From contig JALTXS010000161.1 of assembly GCA_027048265.1 (NCBI GenBank), forward strand, positions 1-38,679: DNA of 38,679 nucleotides, in the 5' to 3' direction. Below, piece by piece: positions 25,445 through 33,974 of this stretch; within the stretch, counting starts at the first letter, position 1; the number at the start of each line of letters is the position of its first letter. The notes under the pieces were generated by a model. The model saw only the letters and a list, made by a program, of their open reading frames with translations, was not told the DNA's origin and ran no database searches. Position numbers and translations under genes: made by a program. Source of the DNA: Desulfurococcales archaeon (GTDB taxonomy: Archaea; Thermoproteota; Thermoprotei_A; Sulfolobales; Fervidicoccaceae).

Positions 25445-26635
25445 TCACCCCCTGGGCTTATCCAGGCTATATATGTTGACATAGGCATAGTGACCTGTCC
25501 CACCAATGTTATGGGACAGGGCCCAGCCCCTCTCTATTACAGCCTGCCTCTCTTTTTCGACCTCCTGCCTAAGCTGCTTGGTCAGCTCCACAGCCATGCC
25601 CACACCCGTAGCAGCGATCGGATGGCCCTTGGCCTTGAGACCGCCGCTAAGGTTGACCTGAATTGGGCCTCCAACGTAGGTTTGCTCCTCTCTTATTAGG
25701 TTAACACCTTCGCCTCTCTTGGCGAATCCGAGGTCTTCGTACGCGAGTATCTCAGCGATGGTGAAACAGTCGTGAACCTCGGCCACGTCGAAGTATTTAA
25801 TCGGGTTACTTGGGTCCACACCCGCCTTCCTGTAGGCCATGTGAGCCGCCTCAACCGCTGCTCTTAGGCTTAGGAAGTTGTCCCTCTTGCTCAAGTTGCT
25901 CGTATCAGAAGCGTGGCCAATGGCCCTTATCCACACAGGTGTATCGGTTAGCTTCCGGGCAACGTCCTCCGATGCAAGTATGGCTGCGGCACTACCGTCG
26001 GTTATTGGGGAGCTGTCGAGAAGCTTCAGAGGCCAAGCCACGTATCGGGACTTCATGCACTCTTCCAGTGTTATCTTTTTGGGGAACTGGGCCTTTGGAT
26101 TGTATGAGCCATAATAGTGGTTCTTAACAGCTACCCTGCACAGGTCCTCCTCCGTGGCTCCGTATTTGTGCATGTATGCTGTCGCGTAAAGTGCGTAGTA
26201 TCCGGGGAATGTCAGGCCGAAGTTCTGGAACTCCCAGAAGTAGTTACCAGCTCTCCCTATGAACTCTACCACGGTGGGTGTGGGTGACTCGTTCATCTTC
26301 TCTATGCCCAGCGCCAGTACAATGTCAGCCTGACCACTCGCTATAATGTCATGGGCCAGCTTAATAGCCGAGCTTCCGGAGGCGCATGCAGCCTCCACGC
26401 GAGCAGTACCCTTAGGCGTGAGCCCACAGTACTCCCCCACAACTACAGCTGGGAGAGGCTCGCTACTCCACCCACCAGCGTTTGAAACAATAAAGTATTC
26501 TATGTCCTTCTGCTCCAAGCCCGCGTCGTCCAGGGCCTGGGAGACGCTTTCCCAGGCAAGCTCAGGGAAACTCACATCGTGCCTAACACCGAATTTAGAG
26601 TGACCTACCCCAACTATTGCAACGTTACGCACCAA
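25445..26635 (-). CDS. SCP2/archaeal-type thiolase
   Basis: A 396-residue thiolase-fold enzyme. The nucleophile Cys84 sits in 'EAACASGSSAIK'; 'FDVAEVHDCFT' and 'NLSGGLKAKGHPIAATG' carry the His and loop residues typical of archaeal acetyl-CoA C-acetyltransferase/SCP2-type thiolases. These catalyse reversible acyl-CoA + acetyl-CoA condensation or cleavage. TTG 26635 (or GTG 26632) is preferred over GTG 26644, because GGAGGGTG lies 6 nt before TTG and the family begins near 'VRNVAIVGVG'. It leads the operon thiolase, DUF35, acyl-CoA dehydrogenase, hydratase/dehydrogenase. Substrate chain length and direction are not determined. Confidence 0.92.
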   Translation of the reverse strand: MVRNVAIVGVGHSKFGVRHDVSFPELAWESVSQALDDAGLEQKDIEYFIVSNAGGWSSEPLPAVVVGEYCGLTPKGTARVEAACASGSSAIKLAHDIIASGQADIVLALGIEKMNESPTPTVVEFIGRAGNYFWEFQNFGLTFPGYYALYATAYMHKYGATEEDLCRVAVKNHYYGSYNPKAQFPKKITLEECMKSRYVAWPLKLLDSSPITDGSAAAILASEDVARKLTDTPVWIRAIGHASDTSNLSKRDNFLSLRAAVEAAHMAYRKAGVDPSNPIKYFDVAEVHDCFTIAEILAYEDLGFAKRGEGVNLIREEQTYVGGPIQVNLSGGLKAKGHPIAATGVGMAVELTKQLRQEVEKERQAVIERGWALSHNIGGTGHYAYVNIYSLDKPRG

Positions 26636-26703
26636 GTCGGGCACCCTCCAGCAGGAGCATCTGGTAGTAGAAGTTGTGTTCTCTATTGGAGAATATGTTG
26701 TCC

Positions 26704-26732
26704 TCTTTATTTAAATTTAAAATAAATAAGAA
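26704..26732. promoter_or_regulatory. AT-rich divergent promoter, thiolase / SCP2
   Basis: An almost pure A+T tract (TTATTTAAATTTAAAATAAA core) between the divergent thiolase operon and the SCP2-domain gene. It offers TATA boxes for both directions: about 70 bp from the thiolase start and about 45 bp from the SCP2 start. Confidence 0.45.
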
Positions 26733-26775
26733 TAAATACAGAACCAGTGAACCATATTTCACACGGTGGATACCC

Positions 26776-27114
26776 GTGAGTGAGGAACTCCTTGCCCTTG
26801 CGAAAGGCGTGCTGGACAAGGCCAAGGCGAAGATGGCTGATGAGATAAAGGCCTGGAACAAGTCGTTCCAGATAGAGACCGAGGAGGGCGACAAGTTCTT
26901 CATAAAGATAGCAGATGGGGAGATTACACTAGACAAGGGGGAAATCGAGCGTCCCACCGCTACTCTTAAAATGAGCAGGGAGGTCTTGGAGAAGATTTTG
27001 AAAGGAGAAATGGACGCTATGGCCGCCTTTATAAGGGGAAAGATGAAGATTACCGGCAATGTTATCGAGACAGCTAATTTGAGGAAACTGATAGAGGCAG
27101 GGATAAAGGGCTAG
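26776..27114 (+). CDS. SCP2 sterol-carrier-like protein
   Basis: A 112-residue single-domain SCP2 protein with 'WNKSFQIETEEGDKFFIKI', 'GEITLDKGE', 'PTATLKMSREVLEKILKGE' and 'AFIRGKMKITGNV', which together match the SCP2 lipid-binding fold. Such proteins bind fatty acyl chains or acyl-CoA and may present them to beta-oxidation enzymes. The frame is open upstream to 26674, but GTG 26776 with GGTG (26765-26768) upstream gives the normal domain start; the region before it is promoter-like. It is divergent from the thiolase operon and 100 bp from the convergent end of the second thiolase gene. Confidence 0.87.
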   Translation: MSEELLALAKGVLDKAKAKMADEIKAWNKSFQIETEEGDKFFIKIADGEITLDKGEIERPTATLKMSREVLEKILKGEMDAMAAFIRGKMKITGNVIETANLRKLIEAGIKG

Positions 27115-27215
27115 CCACATGCGTGGCAATTTCTAACCTAAAATCACAGTATTTATTATATATTGTTTCTTTGAAAGCTACATATTCTCCGCAGATGTTC
27201 TACATTGAGAGTTCC

Positions 27216-28421
27216 TTAGACTAAAAGCTCTACTGTAATCCCAGCGGCTCCTCCCAGGCCGTGGCATATGGAGGCCATTCCTCGAGAGCCCCCGTGTTTC
27301 TCGAGCACGTTGAGAAGCTCGATAAGTATCCGGGCCCCTGACATGCCCAGAGGATGGCCGACTGCGATGGCACCCCCATGAACGTTCAGGCGTTCTCTAG
27401 GTATGCCCAGGTGCTTCTCCAGTATTATCGTGTTCACCGCGAATGCCTCGTTGTTCTCCCAGAAGTCCACCTTATCTAGGCTCCAGCCGGTTTTTTCCAG
27501 CATCTTTTTAATAACCTTGACAGGCGCTATTGCGTACCTGTAGGGGGTCGTTGCCGCGTAGGCGTGGGCCACTATTCTTCCCTTCGGCTCCAGACCCAGC
27601 CTTTTTACCGCATCTCCTGAAGCCAGTAGCAGTGCAGCTGCTCCATCGCTTAGCTGGCTTGAGGTTCCCACAGTGTGTGGCCCCTCCTTTGTGAATATTG
27701 GGGGGAGGCGTGCCAGTTTCTCGGGGGTCAGACTGGGCCTTATACCCTCATCCGTCTCTAAGAGGGGCTGACCTCCACTGTCCTTTACAAGCGTGATCGT
27801 GTCTCTTATCAGGCCCTGTTCCCATGCATTGTGGGCCTTCCTGTGACTCTCTAGCGCAACCTCCTCAAGCTCGCTTCTCCCTATACCTTCCTCCCTCGCC
27901 ACCCTATCCGCCTCCTCGCCCATGACCATATTGTAAATGGGGTCATAGAGGCCGTCCTTGACCATCGAGTCTTCCAAAGGTAGGGATTTATCGAATATCA
28001 GGTGTTTTATGCCCCACCTGAGCCTTGGCCCGGGCAGAAGGAAGGGAGCATAGCTCATAGACTCCATTCCACCGGCAATAACCACGTCGTAGTCACCAGC
28101 CGCTATGTATTGAGACGCCGTTATGACGGCGGTCAGGCCGCTCGCGCAAACCATATCCACGTTCATTGCGTCAATCTCCTCAGGCACACCCGCGGCGAGA
28201 GCCGCTTGCCTCGCGGTGTTCATACCGGTTCCAGCTCTTATCACCTGGCCCATGATGACTAGATTTATTGACTCGGGTGGCACCTGTGTTCTCTTTATAA
28301 GGTCACTTATGACGGTGCTTGCCAGCTTGGCGGGATGTATGCCCTTGTAGGCTCCCCCGAACCTGCCTATAGGTGTCCTTAATCCTCCTACTATGTAAAC
28401 TTCTTTGGTCAATTTGACCAC
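27216..28421 (-). CDS. Acetyl-CoA acyltransferase (classical thiolase)
   Basis: A 401-residue degradative-type thiolase with a complete catalytic set: Cys92 in 'VDMVCASGL', 'NEAFAVN', His in 'GGAIAVGHPLGMSGAR' and Cys in 'ASICHGLGGAAG'. It cleaves 3-ketoacyl-CoA to acetyl-CoA plus shortened acyl-CoA, or condenses two acetyl-CoA. Together with the hydratase/dehydrogenase fusion and acyl-CoA dehydrogenases it completes beta-oxidation. The GTG start overlaps a perfect inverted repeat (28407-28419); an in-frame TTG at 28412 is also possible. Downstream of fumarase on the same strand but 256 bp away, so probably its own transcript. Confidence 0.95.
   Translation of the reverse strand: MVKLTKEVYIVGGLRTPIGRFGGAYKGIHPAKLASTVISDLIKRTQVPPESINLVIMGQVIRAGTGMNTARQAALAAGVPEEIDAMNVDMVCASGLTAVITASQYIAAGDYDVVIAGGMESMSYAPFLLPGPRLRWGIKHLIFDKSLPLEDSMVKDGLYDPIYNMVMGEEADRVAREEGIGRSELEEVALESHRKAHNAWEQGLIRDTITLVKDSGGQPLLETDEGIRPSLTPEKLARLPPIFTKEGPHTVGTSSQLSDGAAALLLASGDAVKRLGLEPKGRIVAHAYAATTPYRYAIAPVKVIKKMLEKTGWSLDKVDFWENNEAFAVNTIILEKHLGIPRERLNVHGGAIAVGHPLGMSGARILIELLNVLEKHGGSRGMASICHGLGGAAGITVELLV
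28407..28419. promoter_or_regulatory. Inverted repeat over thiolase start
   Basis: GGTCAA-T-TTGACC, a perfect 6-bp-arm palindrome covering the start codon of the thiolase gene. It is well placed for a repressor operator, but no second copy was seen upstream of the other beta-oxidation genes and it also encodes the N-terminus, so chance is possible. Confidence 0.2.
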
Positions 28422-28677
28422 TCTCTGGAAATGGTCTCTTGATGGTTTTCTGCATGCTTTTCTATTATGGGTTTGCCGTTGAGCTTAACGACTATAGACT
28501 AAACGCAGTGTAAGAAGAAGCTGGGCAACCGTGTTTCTAGGTAGCATGGTTGAATTCTATTAAATTTCTATGAGCGGGCTATAGACGCTTAAGATGCTTG
28601 GTGAGAAAAAGCCTTAGAGAGAAAATTTTGTGCCAAAAAACACGTGGGGACCATCCATCCTGTTTTTTTGAGTTTGT

Positions 28678-29994
28678 TTATGGTATTCCTGGCTGTGTTA
28701 GCTTTTTGAGGTCAAGGAGCCTCTCTATCTCATCCTCGCTAAGGCCCGCTGCCTTAAGCGCTTCTCGAACGCTCTTCCCCTCGTATATCATCTTTGACAG
28801 TTCCGCTGCCTTATCGTATCCTATCTTCGGGGACAGTACTGTTATTAGTGCTTGGCTGTTCTCCGCGAGAGTCTTCATCCTCTCCAGGTTGGGTCTTAGG
28901 GTCTCTATAGCCTGCTCCGACAGCTTGTCCATGGCCTCGGCGAGTAACTTCGCCTGCCTTATTATGAGGTACCCAGAGAGCGGGAGGCCCATGCTAAGCT
29001 CGAGCTCTCCGAGAAGACTGGCATTGGTTAGGCTCTGCTCCATTCCCATTACATGTGAGGAGGCCTGCATTACTGCCTCTACTGTGACCGGGTTCACCTT
29101 ACCAGGCATTATGCTGCTGCCCGGCACCTTTTGGGGCATGTCTATCTCATTGAACCCAGTGTTGGGGCCCGAGTACATTAGCCTGAGGTCCTGCGAAAGC
29201 CTCCACAGGTCTACTGCAATGGCCTTGTATATTGATGAGAGTATGAGCAGGTCGCTTAGGCTCCTCATCGCCCTGAACCGGCTCTTCGCAGGTTTGTAGG
29301 TCCTCTTGGTAGTCTCCGATATGTAACCTATCGCTAGCTCAGCGTAACGTGGGTGGGAGTTCAGCCCTGTGCCCACGGCAGTGCCTCCTAAGGGAAGCTC
29401 CATTACATTTTCAACCGCTTTTAGAAACATTTCAAGATCCTTCTCCAGGGCGTTCGCCCAAGCGTCCAGCTCCTGGCCAAGCGTAACGGGTAGCGCGTCC
29501 CTCAGGTGAGTCCTGCCTGGCTTAACAGCATCTTGGGTTTCCTCCGCCTTTTTCCTAAGCGTTCCTATGAGGTTCTCAAGCGATGGTTTTAATTGGCCCA
29601 GGGCCGTCTCAACGGCAGCTATGCGTATCACAGTAGGTATGACGTCGTTACTAGACTGGCCCATGTTTACATGGTCGTTCGGGTGAACGTCCTTTCCAAG
29701 CTTCTCCGATGCCTTAAGGGCTATGACCTCGTTGGCGTTCATGTTAAGACCCGTTCCCGAGCCCGTTTGGAAGACGTCAACCTGTATCAAGTCATCATAC
29801 TTGCCCTCAGCCAGCTCTAGTGCGGTCTCCATTATTGCATCTGCCAACTGGGGTTCTAGGAGGCCAAGCTGCTTATTGGCTTTAGCTGCAGCGTACTTTA
29901 CTATTCCTATGGCCCATATCATCTCTCTTGGTATACGGGTTCCCGTGTTGAGAAACACCTTCTTGGCATTTTCCACGTATTTCATTTTCTTCAA
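28678..29994 (-). CDS. fumC: Class II fumarase
   Basis: A 438-residue fumarase/aspartase-superfamily enzyme. It has 'QTGSGTGLNMNANEV', 'HPNDHVNMGQSSND', 'GRTHLRDALPVTLGQE' (catalytic His region) and the signature 'GSSIMPGKVNPVTVE' bearing the catalytic Ser loop. This combination, with 'TGSGT' and 'VNMGQSSND', favours fumarase over aspartate ammonia-lyase. It hydrates fumarate to malate, next in the cycle after the sdh genes nearby. The N-terminus is somewhat shorter than in bacterial FumC. TTG 29994 is preferred because GGGTGA lies 5 nt upstream; GTG 30003 is the longer option. Confidence 0.94.
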   Translation of the reverse strand: MKKMKYVENAKKVFLNTGTRIPREMIWAIGIVKYAAAKANKQLGLLEPQLADAIMETALELAEGKYDDLIQVDVFQTGSGTGLNMNANEVIALKASEKLGKDVHPNDHVNMGQSSNDVIPTVIRIAAVETALGQLKPSLENLIGTLRKKAEETQDAVKPGRTHLRDALPVTLGQELDAWANALEKDLEMFLKAVENVMELPLGGTAVGTGLNSHPRYAELAIGYISETTKRTYKPAKSRFRAMRSLSDLLILSSIYKAIAVDLWRLSQDLRLMYSGPNTGFNEIDMPQKVPGSSIMPGKVNPVTVEAVMQASSHVMGMEQSLTNASLLGELELSMGLPLSGYLIIRQAKLLAEAMDKLSEQAIETLRPNLERMKTLAENSQALITVLSPKIGYDKAAELSKMIYEGKSVREALKAAGLSEDEIERLLDLKKLTQPGIP

Positions 29995-30115
29995 TCTGGT
30001 CACCCTACGGGAGAAGTCTGGGGACCTAAATGAATACTATGTCAATGGAGGATATATATCGGCTTTCTAGAATCTATAGATCAGCTGCTCATAACAAGAC
30101 CATAGGTGAGGAGCC

Positions 30116-31138
30116 TTGAAAGCCATAGTCCAAACAGGTTACGGGGAACCAGAAATGCTGGTCGAGAGAGACGTTGACACACCCACGCCAGGGGAGGGCG
30201 AGGTTCTTGTAAGAGTAGCCGGATGCGGGGTTTGTTACAGGGACACGCTTGTCAGAAGGGGCCATATGAAGGCTAGGCTACCAGTGATACCCGGCCACGA
30301 GCTGGCAGGCCAAGTCGTGGAGGTGGGTGAGGGTGTCGAGGGACTAAATAAGGGTGATAGTGTAGCCTCACTTATCTACACCTTCCCCAGGAACTGCAAA
30401 AGGGGGGAAGAGAACCTCTGCCGCGGTAACCAGTGGCTCGGCGAGGATAGAGATGGTTGCTACGCAGAGTACGTGAGCCTCCCCTACTGGTCGCTAGTTA
30501 AGATTGGGGCGCATGGTGAGGCACCTCTGGAGTCTTATAGCTTCGCTGCTTGTATAGTTGGCACCGCTTATAGGGCGCTAAAACAGAGGGCCAAGGCTGT
30601 CGAAGGCGAGACCGTCCTTGTCACAGGAGCTGGCGGTGGGCTTGGCTTACACTCTGTTCAGGTTGCCCGGGCCCTAGGACTTAGGGTTATAGCAGTCACG
30701 AGGAGCGAGGAGAAGGCTCGCATACTAGAATCTCTAGGAGTCGACCATGTGGTTGTGTATGGGTCGGAGGGCTTTTCGCAAGAGGTGAAGAAGCTCACCG
30801 ACGGCGATGGAGCTGATATTGTGCTTGAAAACGTTGGCGGCCCAACGTTGGACCAGTCTCTGCGCAGTGTTAGGAGGGGAGGACGCGTTATACTGACAGG
30901 TAATGTGGACCCTAGGCCTCAGCAGGTGCTGCTGGGTTTGGTTATATTGAAAGAGGCTGGTGTGTTGGGCTCCCTTAACTCTACCTTGAGAGACCTAGAG
31001 GAGGCCGTAAGATTGTTGAGTAGCGGAGCGGTAAAGCCTGTTTATAAGAGCATACCTCTTAGTGTTGATGAGGTTCGGCAGGCTCACTCTTTGCTTGAAG
31101 CGGGTAGGGCTCATGGTAGGATTGTAATCGTACCATGA
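30116..31138 (+). CDS. MDR-family zinc oxidoreductase, acryloyl-CoA reductase-like
   Basis: A 340-residue medium-chain dehydrogenase/reductase. 'GCGVCYRDT' (Cys40) and 'GHELAG' (His61-Glu62) provide the catalytic-zinc region. The structural-zinc loop keeps only the last two Cys ('NCKRGEENLC', 94 and 102). The nucleotide motif is 'VTGAGGGLGLHSVQ'. The 'CYRD', 'LIYTFPRNCKRGEENLC' and 'TGNVDPRPQQVLLGLVILKE' blocks resemble, from memory, the acryloyl-CoA reductase of Sulfolobales (3-hydroxypropionate route) more than alcohol dehydrogenases. NADPH-dependent reduction of an enoyl-CoA such as acryloyl-CoA is therefore my best guess. TTG start with GGTGAGG upstream and a TATATATC element at about 30051-30058. 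Confidence 0.8.
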   Translation: MKAIVQTGYGEPEMLVERDVDTPTPGEGEVLVRVAGCGVCYRDTLVRRGHMKARLPVIPGHELAGQVVEVGEGVEGLNKGDSVASLIYTFPRNCKRGEENLCRGNQWLGEDRDGCYAEYVSLPYWSLVKIGAHGEAPLESYSFAACIVGTAYRALKQRAKAVEGETVLVTGAGGGLGLHSVQVARALGLRVIAVTRSEEKARILESLGVDHVVVYGSEGFSQEVKKLTDGDGADIVLENVGGPTLDQSLRSVRRGGRVILTGNVDPRPQQVLLGLVILKEAGVLGSLNSTLRDLEEAVRLLSSGAVKPVYKSIPLSVDEVRQAHSLLEAGRAHGRIVIVP

Positions 31139-31150
31139 GCGTTTTTTCCC
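31139..31150 (+). terminator. T-run terminator after MDR gene
   Basis: GCGTTTTTTCCC lies directly after the stop codon. A T6 run right behind a gene is the usual intrinsic termination signal in Archaea, and no hairpin is required. Confidence 0.4.
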
Positions 31151-31218
31151 ACTTAGCACCCTTTTCACCCCTCCCCCGCGTTCTGCTAGGGGGTCTTAGG
31201 CCAGTTGTTTTGGGCAAT

Positions 31219-31234
31219 GGATAAGTAGTTATCC
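31219..31234. promoter_or_regulatory. Inverted repeat upstream of AidB-like gene
   Basis: GGATAA-GTAG-TTATCC, perfect 6-bp arms, 39 bp before the ATG at 31273. This is where a transcription factor would overlap the promoter. Single copy; function unproven. Confidence 0.25.
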
Positions 31235-31272
31235 GAAGATTTTTTGAGTGTAAAGTGGCAGGGTGCTTCCCC

Positions 31273-32937
31273 ATGCCTCTTAAAGGAATAGAAGATATTA
31301 GCCTTGCCTACGGTCTTGACCATTACAAGCTTGACTACCCTTTCCGCAATATGCTGTCAGCATTCCTCGGATACGAACCCGACTTAAGCGACCTAGGTAG
31401 GTTTGTGGGTAGGGAAGTCTATGAGGTAGCTTATCGAGTAGATAGGCTAAGTGAGCCTATCTTGCTCAACTGGTCCGTTTATGGCAGCGAACTCGATACA
31501 GTGTGGCTAGATCCCCGTGAGAGAGAGGTACTTGTCAGCCTTGTACGCGACTATGGTGTTAACAGATCCCCATTCCAGGGGAAGTCCTGGCTTGAGCATT
31601 ATGCCGGGATTTACCTTGTAGGTGACCCGGGTATCTCTTGCATATTGACAATAACAATCCAGACAGCCTACGCTCTCTATAAGTATGCCCAGGATGGGCT
31701 AAGGGATCTTTACAAGGGACTCACTGGTATCTCCAGCGATGTTCGCTGGGGTGCAACCTGGTTCACCGAAGTTCAGGGAGGAAGCGACCTAGGAGCCAAC
31801 GTTACAAAGGCTGAGAATGTGGGTGGGGTGTGGAGGCTGTCTGGGTACAAGTACTTTGCAAGTGGTGCTGGCCTGGCTGATATAGCTTTGGTTACCGCTA
31901 GGCCTCCTGGCTCTAGGCCAGGCGCTAAGGGGTTGGCGCTGTTCGCTGTTCCCCGTATTAACAGCAATGGGTCGCTGAATTACAGGGTTAGGAGGCTTAA
32001 GTGGAAAAGTGGCACAGTCTCGGTTCCCACGGGTGAGGTTGAGCTTCTTGGGAGTGAGGCATATCTTATAGGTGATCTCGACAAGGGTATCTACTATACT
32101 ATGGAGGACCTCATGGTTTCGAGGCTCGCGAACTCCATAGGGGCGCTCGGGATTGCCAGAAAAGCGTATATTGAGGCATACGGATTCTCCCAGGTTAGAA
32201 GAGCGTTTGGGAAGAGAATCATAGAACACCCTCTTCTCGCCCGAGACTTGCTCGAAGCAGAGCTGGGCATCGAAGCAGGCCTCGCACTTGCACTCAAGGC
32301 TATAGACTCTTTTGATAAATCATGGAGAAAAAAGCCTCCATACGACGACGATTATCATTATGCCAGGCTACTCACACACATGGCCAAGAACTTCACCGCA
32401 GACATAGCCGCGGACGTGACCAGGCGGGCAATGGAGATCTACGGTGGTATCGGTTTCCTCCACGAGTTCCCCATAGAAAGGTGGCACAGGGAGGCTCTAA
32501 TAACACCAATTTGGGAGGGCACGAGCAACATACAAGCCCTGGATATGCTTGAGGCCATGGTTAAGAAGAACGCTCATACAAGGCTGATAGAAGACCTTGA
32601 AAACATGGTCACGTCTAGTTACTGGGTGGCTAGTCGTAGACTGGGAGAGGAACTTCTGGAGATGGCGGGAAAGGCGCTTCGCTCGATAGGAGAGGACTCT
32701 TACAGGGCGCAGTGGACGGCTAAAAACGTCCTCGACACGCTGGCTAAAACAGTAGCCATTGCAGGGCTAATATGGCTCTCGGGAAAGACGGGAAACGAGC
32801 TGCTCACCATGTCAGGGGAGCTTTACTTTTCAAACACTTTTAGAGATAGAAGACTGGATGCAGCCGTCCGTGAAGTGAGAGAAATAATAAGCCTTGGGGG
32901 AATGCTTGAAGAAGTTGACTGGCATTCTAAGGATTGA
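31273..32937 (+). CDS. AidB-like acyl-CoA dehydrogenase
   Basis: A 554-residue member of the acyl-CoA dehydrogenase superfamily with the longer AidB/ACAD11-like layout. An N-terminal extension of about 130 residues comes before 'ATWFTEVQGGSDLGANVT'. It continues with 'YGFSQVRRAFGKRI', 'EIYGGIGFLHEFPIERWHRE' and the catalytic-Glu motif 'PIWEGTSNIQALDML', then a helical C-terminal domain. AidB itself binds DNA and has weak dehydrogenase activity. With the Glu intact and beta-oxidation genes nearby, acyl-CoA oxidation is likelier here. ATG 31273 has GGGTG 8 nt upstream; the GTG at 31255 would include that motif. Separate promoter region with a palindrome upstream. Confidence 0.88.
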   Translation: MPLKGIEDISLAYGLDHYKLDYPFRNMLSAFLGYEPDLSDLGRFVGREVYEVAYRVDRLSEPILLNWSVYGSELDTVWLDPREREVLVSLVRDYGVNRSPFQGKSWLEHYAGIYLVGDPGISCILTITIQTAYALYKYAQDGLRDLYKGLTGISSDVRWGATWFTEVQGGSDLGANVTKAENVGGVWRLSGYKYFASGAGLADIALVTARPPGSRPGAKGLALFAVPRINSNGSLNYRVRRLKWKSGTVSVPTGEVELLGSEAYLIGDLDKGIYYTMEDLMVSRLANSIGALGIARKAYIEAYGFSQVRRAFGKRIIEHPLLARDLLEAELGIEAGLALALKAIDSFDKSWRKKPPYDDDYHYARLLTHMAKNFTADIAADVTRRAMEIYGGIGFLHEFPIERWHREALITPIWEGTSNIQALDMLEAMVKKNAHTRLIEDLENMVTSSYWVASRRLGEELLEMAGKALRSIGEDSYRAQWTAKNVLDTLAKTVAIAGLIWLSGKTGNELLTMSGELYFSNTFRDRRLDAAVREVREIISLGGMLEEVDWHSKD

Positions 32938-33020
32938 ATAACTGGATTAGACCTCTAGTTTTGTTTCCAGCTTCTTATTTTTCACACAACCTCTAGCCAT
33001 TTCGTTCAATGTGAAAAATT

Positions 33021-33968
33021 TTATGAAGACGTTATTGTACGGAGGTAGTCTCTTAGAGCCTGTGCCACGTATGGCAGGTCCTGCTCAAGCTCCTGGGCTG
33101 TCTCCTCAAGGTGCTTGACAAGCAGGCTCTTATCCTCCACGGTTGGCTTAGGAGCATCCCCCACATCGACGTAGCGTACTGTAGTTGGAGTCGCTACGTG
33201 GGTTGGTTTCTTCTCTCTCCTAGCTCCAGCAGTGAGTGCAACTAGTTTTGAGCGGAGGAGCTGTATTCCCTGAGCGGGATCGACTCCCTTGGGACAGGCG
33301 GCTGAGCAGGAGCCAGCGAAGTGGCATCTCCACACGCCGTGCTTGTCGTCTACTTTCTCCAGCCTGAGCCTAAGACCCTCGTCCCTAACGTCGGTGACCC
33401 ATCTATAGGCCTGTCCCAGTGCCTGTGGTCCTAGGAACTTCTTGTCGATCGCGACCACGGGGCACGCAGCGTAGCATAAGCCGCACATTATACAGTAGGA
33501 GAACCTGATTATCTTGTTCAGCTCGTCAGGCGGCATATAGTACTCTCTGTAGGGCTCTTCGTTCTCCTTCTTGCTCTCCCTCACTATATAGGGCATGATG
33601 TCCCTATGCTTCTTGAAGAAGTCACCGAAGTCCGTTATCAGGTCCCTTAGGACTGGGAAGTTAGGCAGGGGCTCTATAGTGACGGTATCTGTCCCGAGAT
33701 CCAGGAGCTGGGTCTCGCATGCGAGGCGAGGCATCTTGTTTATAAGCATGCCACAGCTTCCGCAGGCCCCCATTCTGCACGAGTATCTCATGGCTAGTGT
33801 GTGGTCTTGCTCAGCCTTTATCCTGAGCAGCGCGTCCAGCACGGTGGTTCCCTTCTTAGCCTCCACTCTGTACTCCTGCCACCACCTCCTACCAGTCTCG
33901 GGATCGTATCTCCTCACCCTTATCTTGACTACCCGCGTAGCGGGCCTGCCGTTACCATTGACGCCCAT
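33021..33968 (-). CDS. sdhB: Succinate dehydrogenase iron-sulfur subunit
   Basis: A 315-residue SdhB. The N-terminal ferredoxin domain ligates a 2Fe-2S cluster through C64, C69, C72 and C84 ('SCRMGACGSCGM'). The C-terminal domain has the 4Fe-4S motif C159-x2-C162-x2-C165-x3-C169-P and the third-cluster motif C215-x5-C221-x3-C225-P, as in canonical 3Fe-4S SdhB. It carries electrons from SdhA FAD to the membrane subunits. A C-terminal extension of some 70 residues has no recognised motif. The ATG follows GGGGGGTGAT, which includes the stop codon of sdhD 7 nt upstream. Last gene of the sdhACDB operon; converges with the AidB-like gene. Confidence 0.96.
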   Translation of the reverse strand: MGVNGNGRPATRVVKIRVRRYDPETGRRWWQEYRVEAKKGTTVLDALLRIKAEQDHTLAMRYSCRMGACGSCGMLINKMPRLACETQLLDLGTDTVTIEPLPNFPVLRDLITDFGDFFKKHRDIMPYIVRESKKENEEPYREYYMPPDELNKIIRFSYCIMCGLCYAACPVVAIDKKFLGPQALGQAYRWVTDVRDEGLRLRLEKVDDKHGVWRCHFAGSCSAACPKGVDPAQGIQLLRSKLVALTAGARREKKPTHVATPTTVRYVDVGDAPKPTVEDKSLLVKHLEETAQELEQDLPYVAQALRDYLRTITSS

Positions 33969-33974
33969 CCATAA

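Noticed and set aside
31173-31193. CCCCC/GGGGG hairpin after the MDR gene
   Set aside because: Only 5 bp with an 11-nt loop and no T-run behind it; the T6 run at the stop codon is a better terminator.
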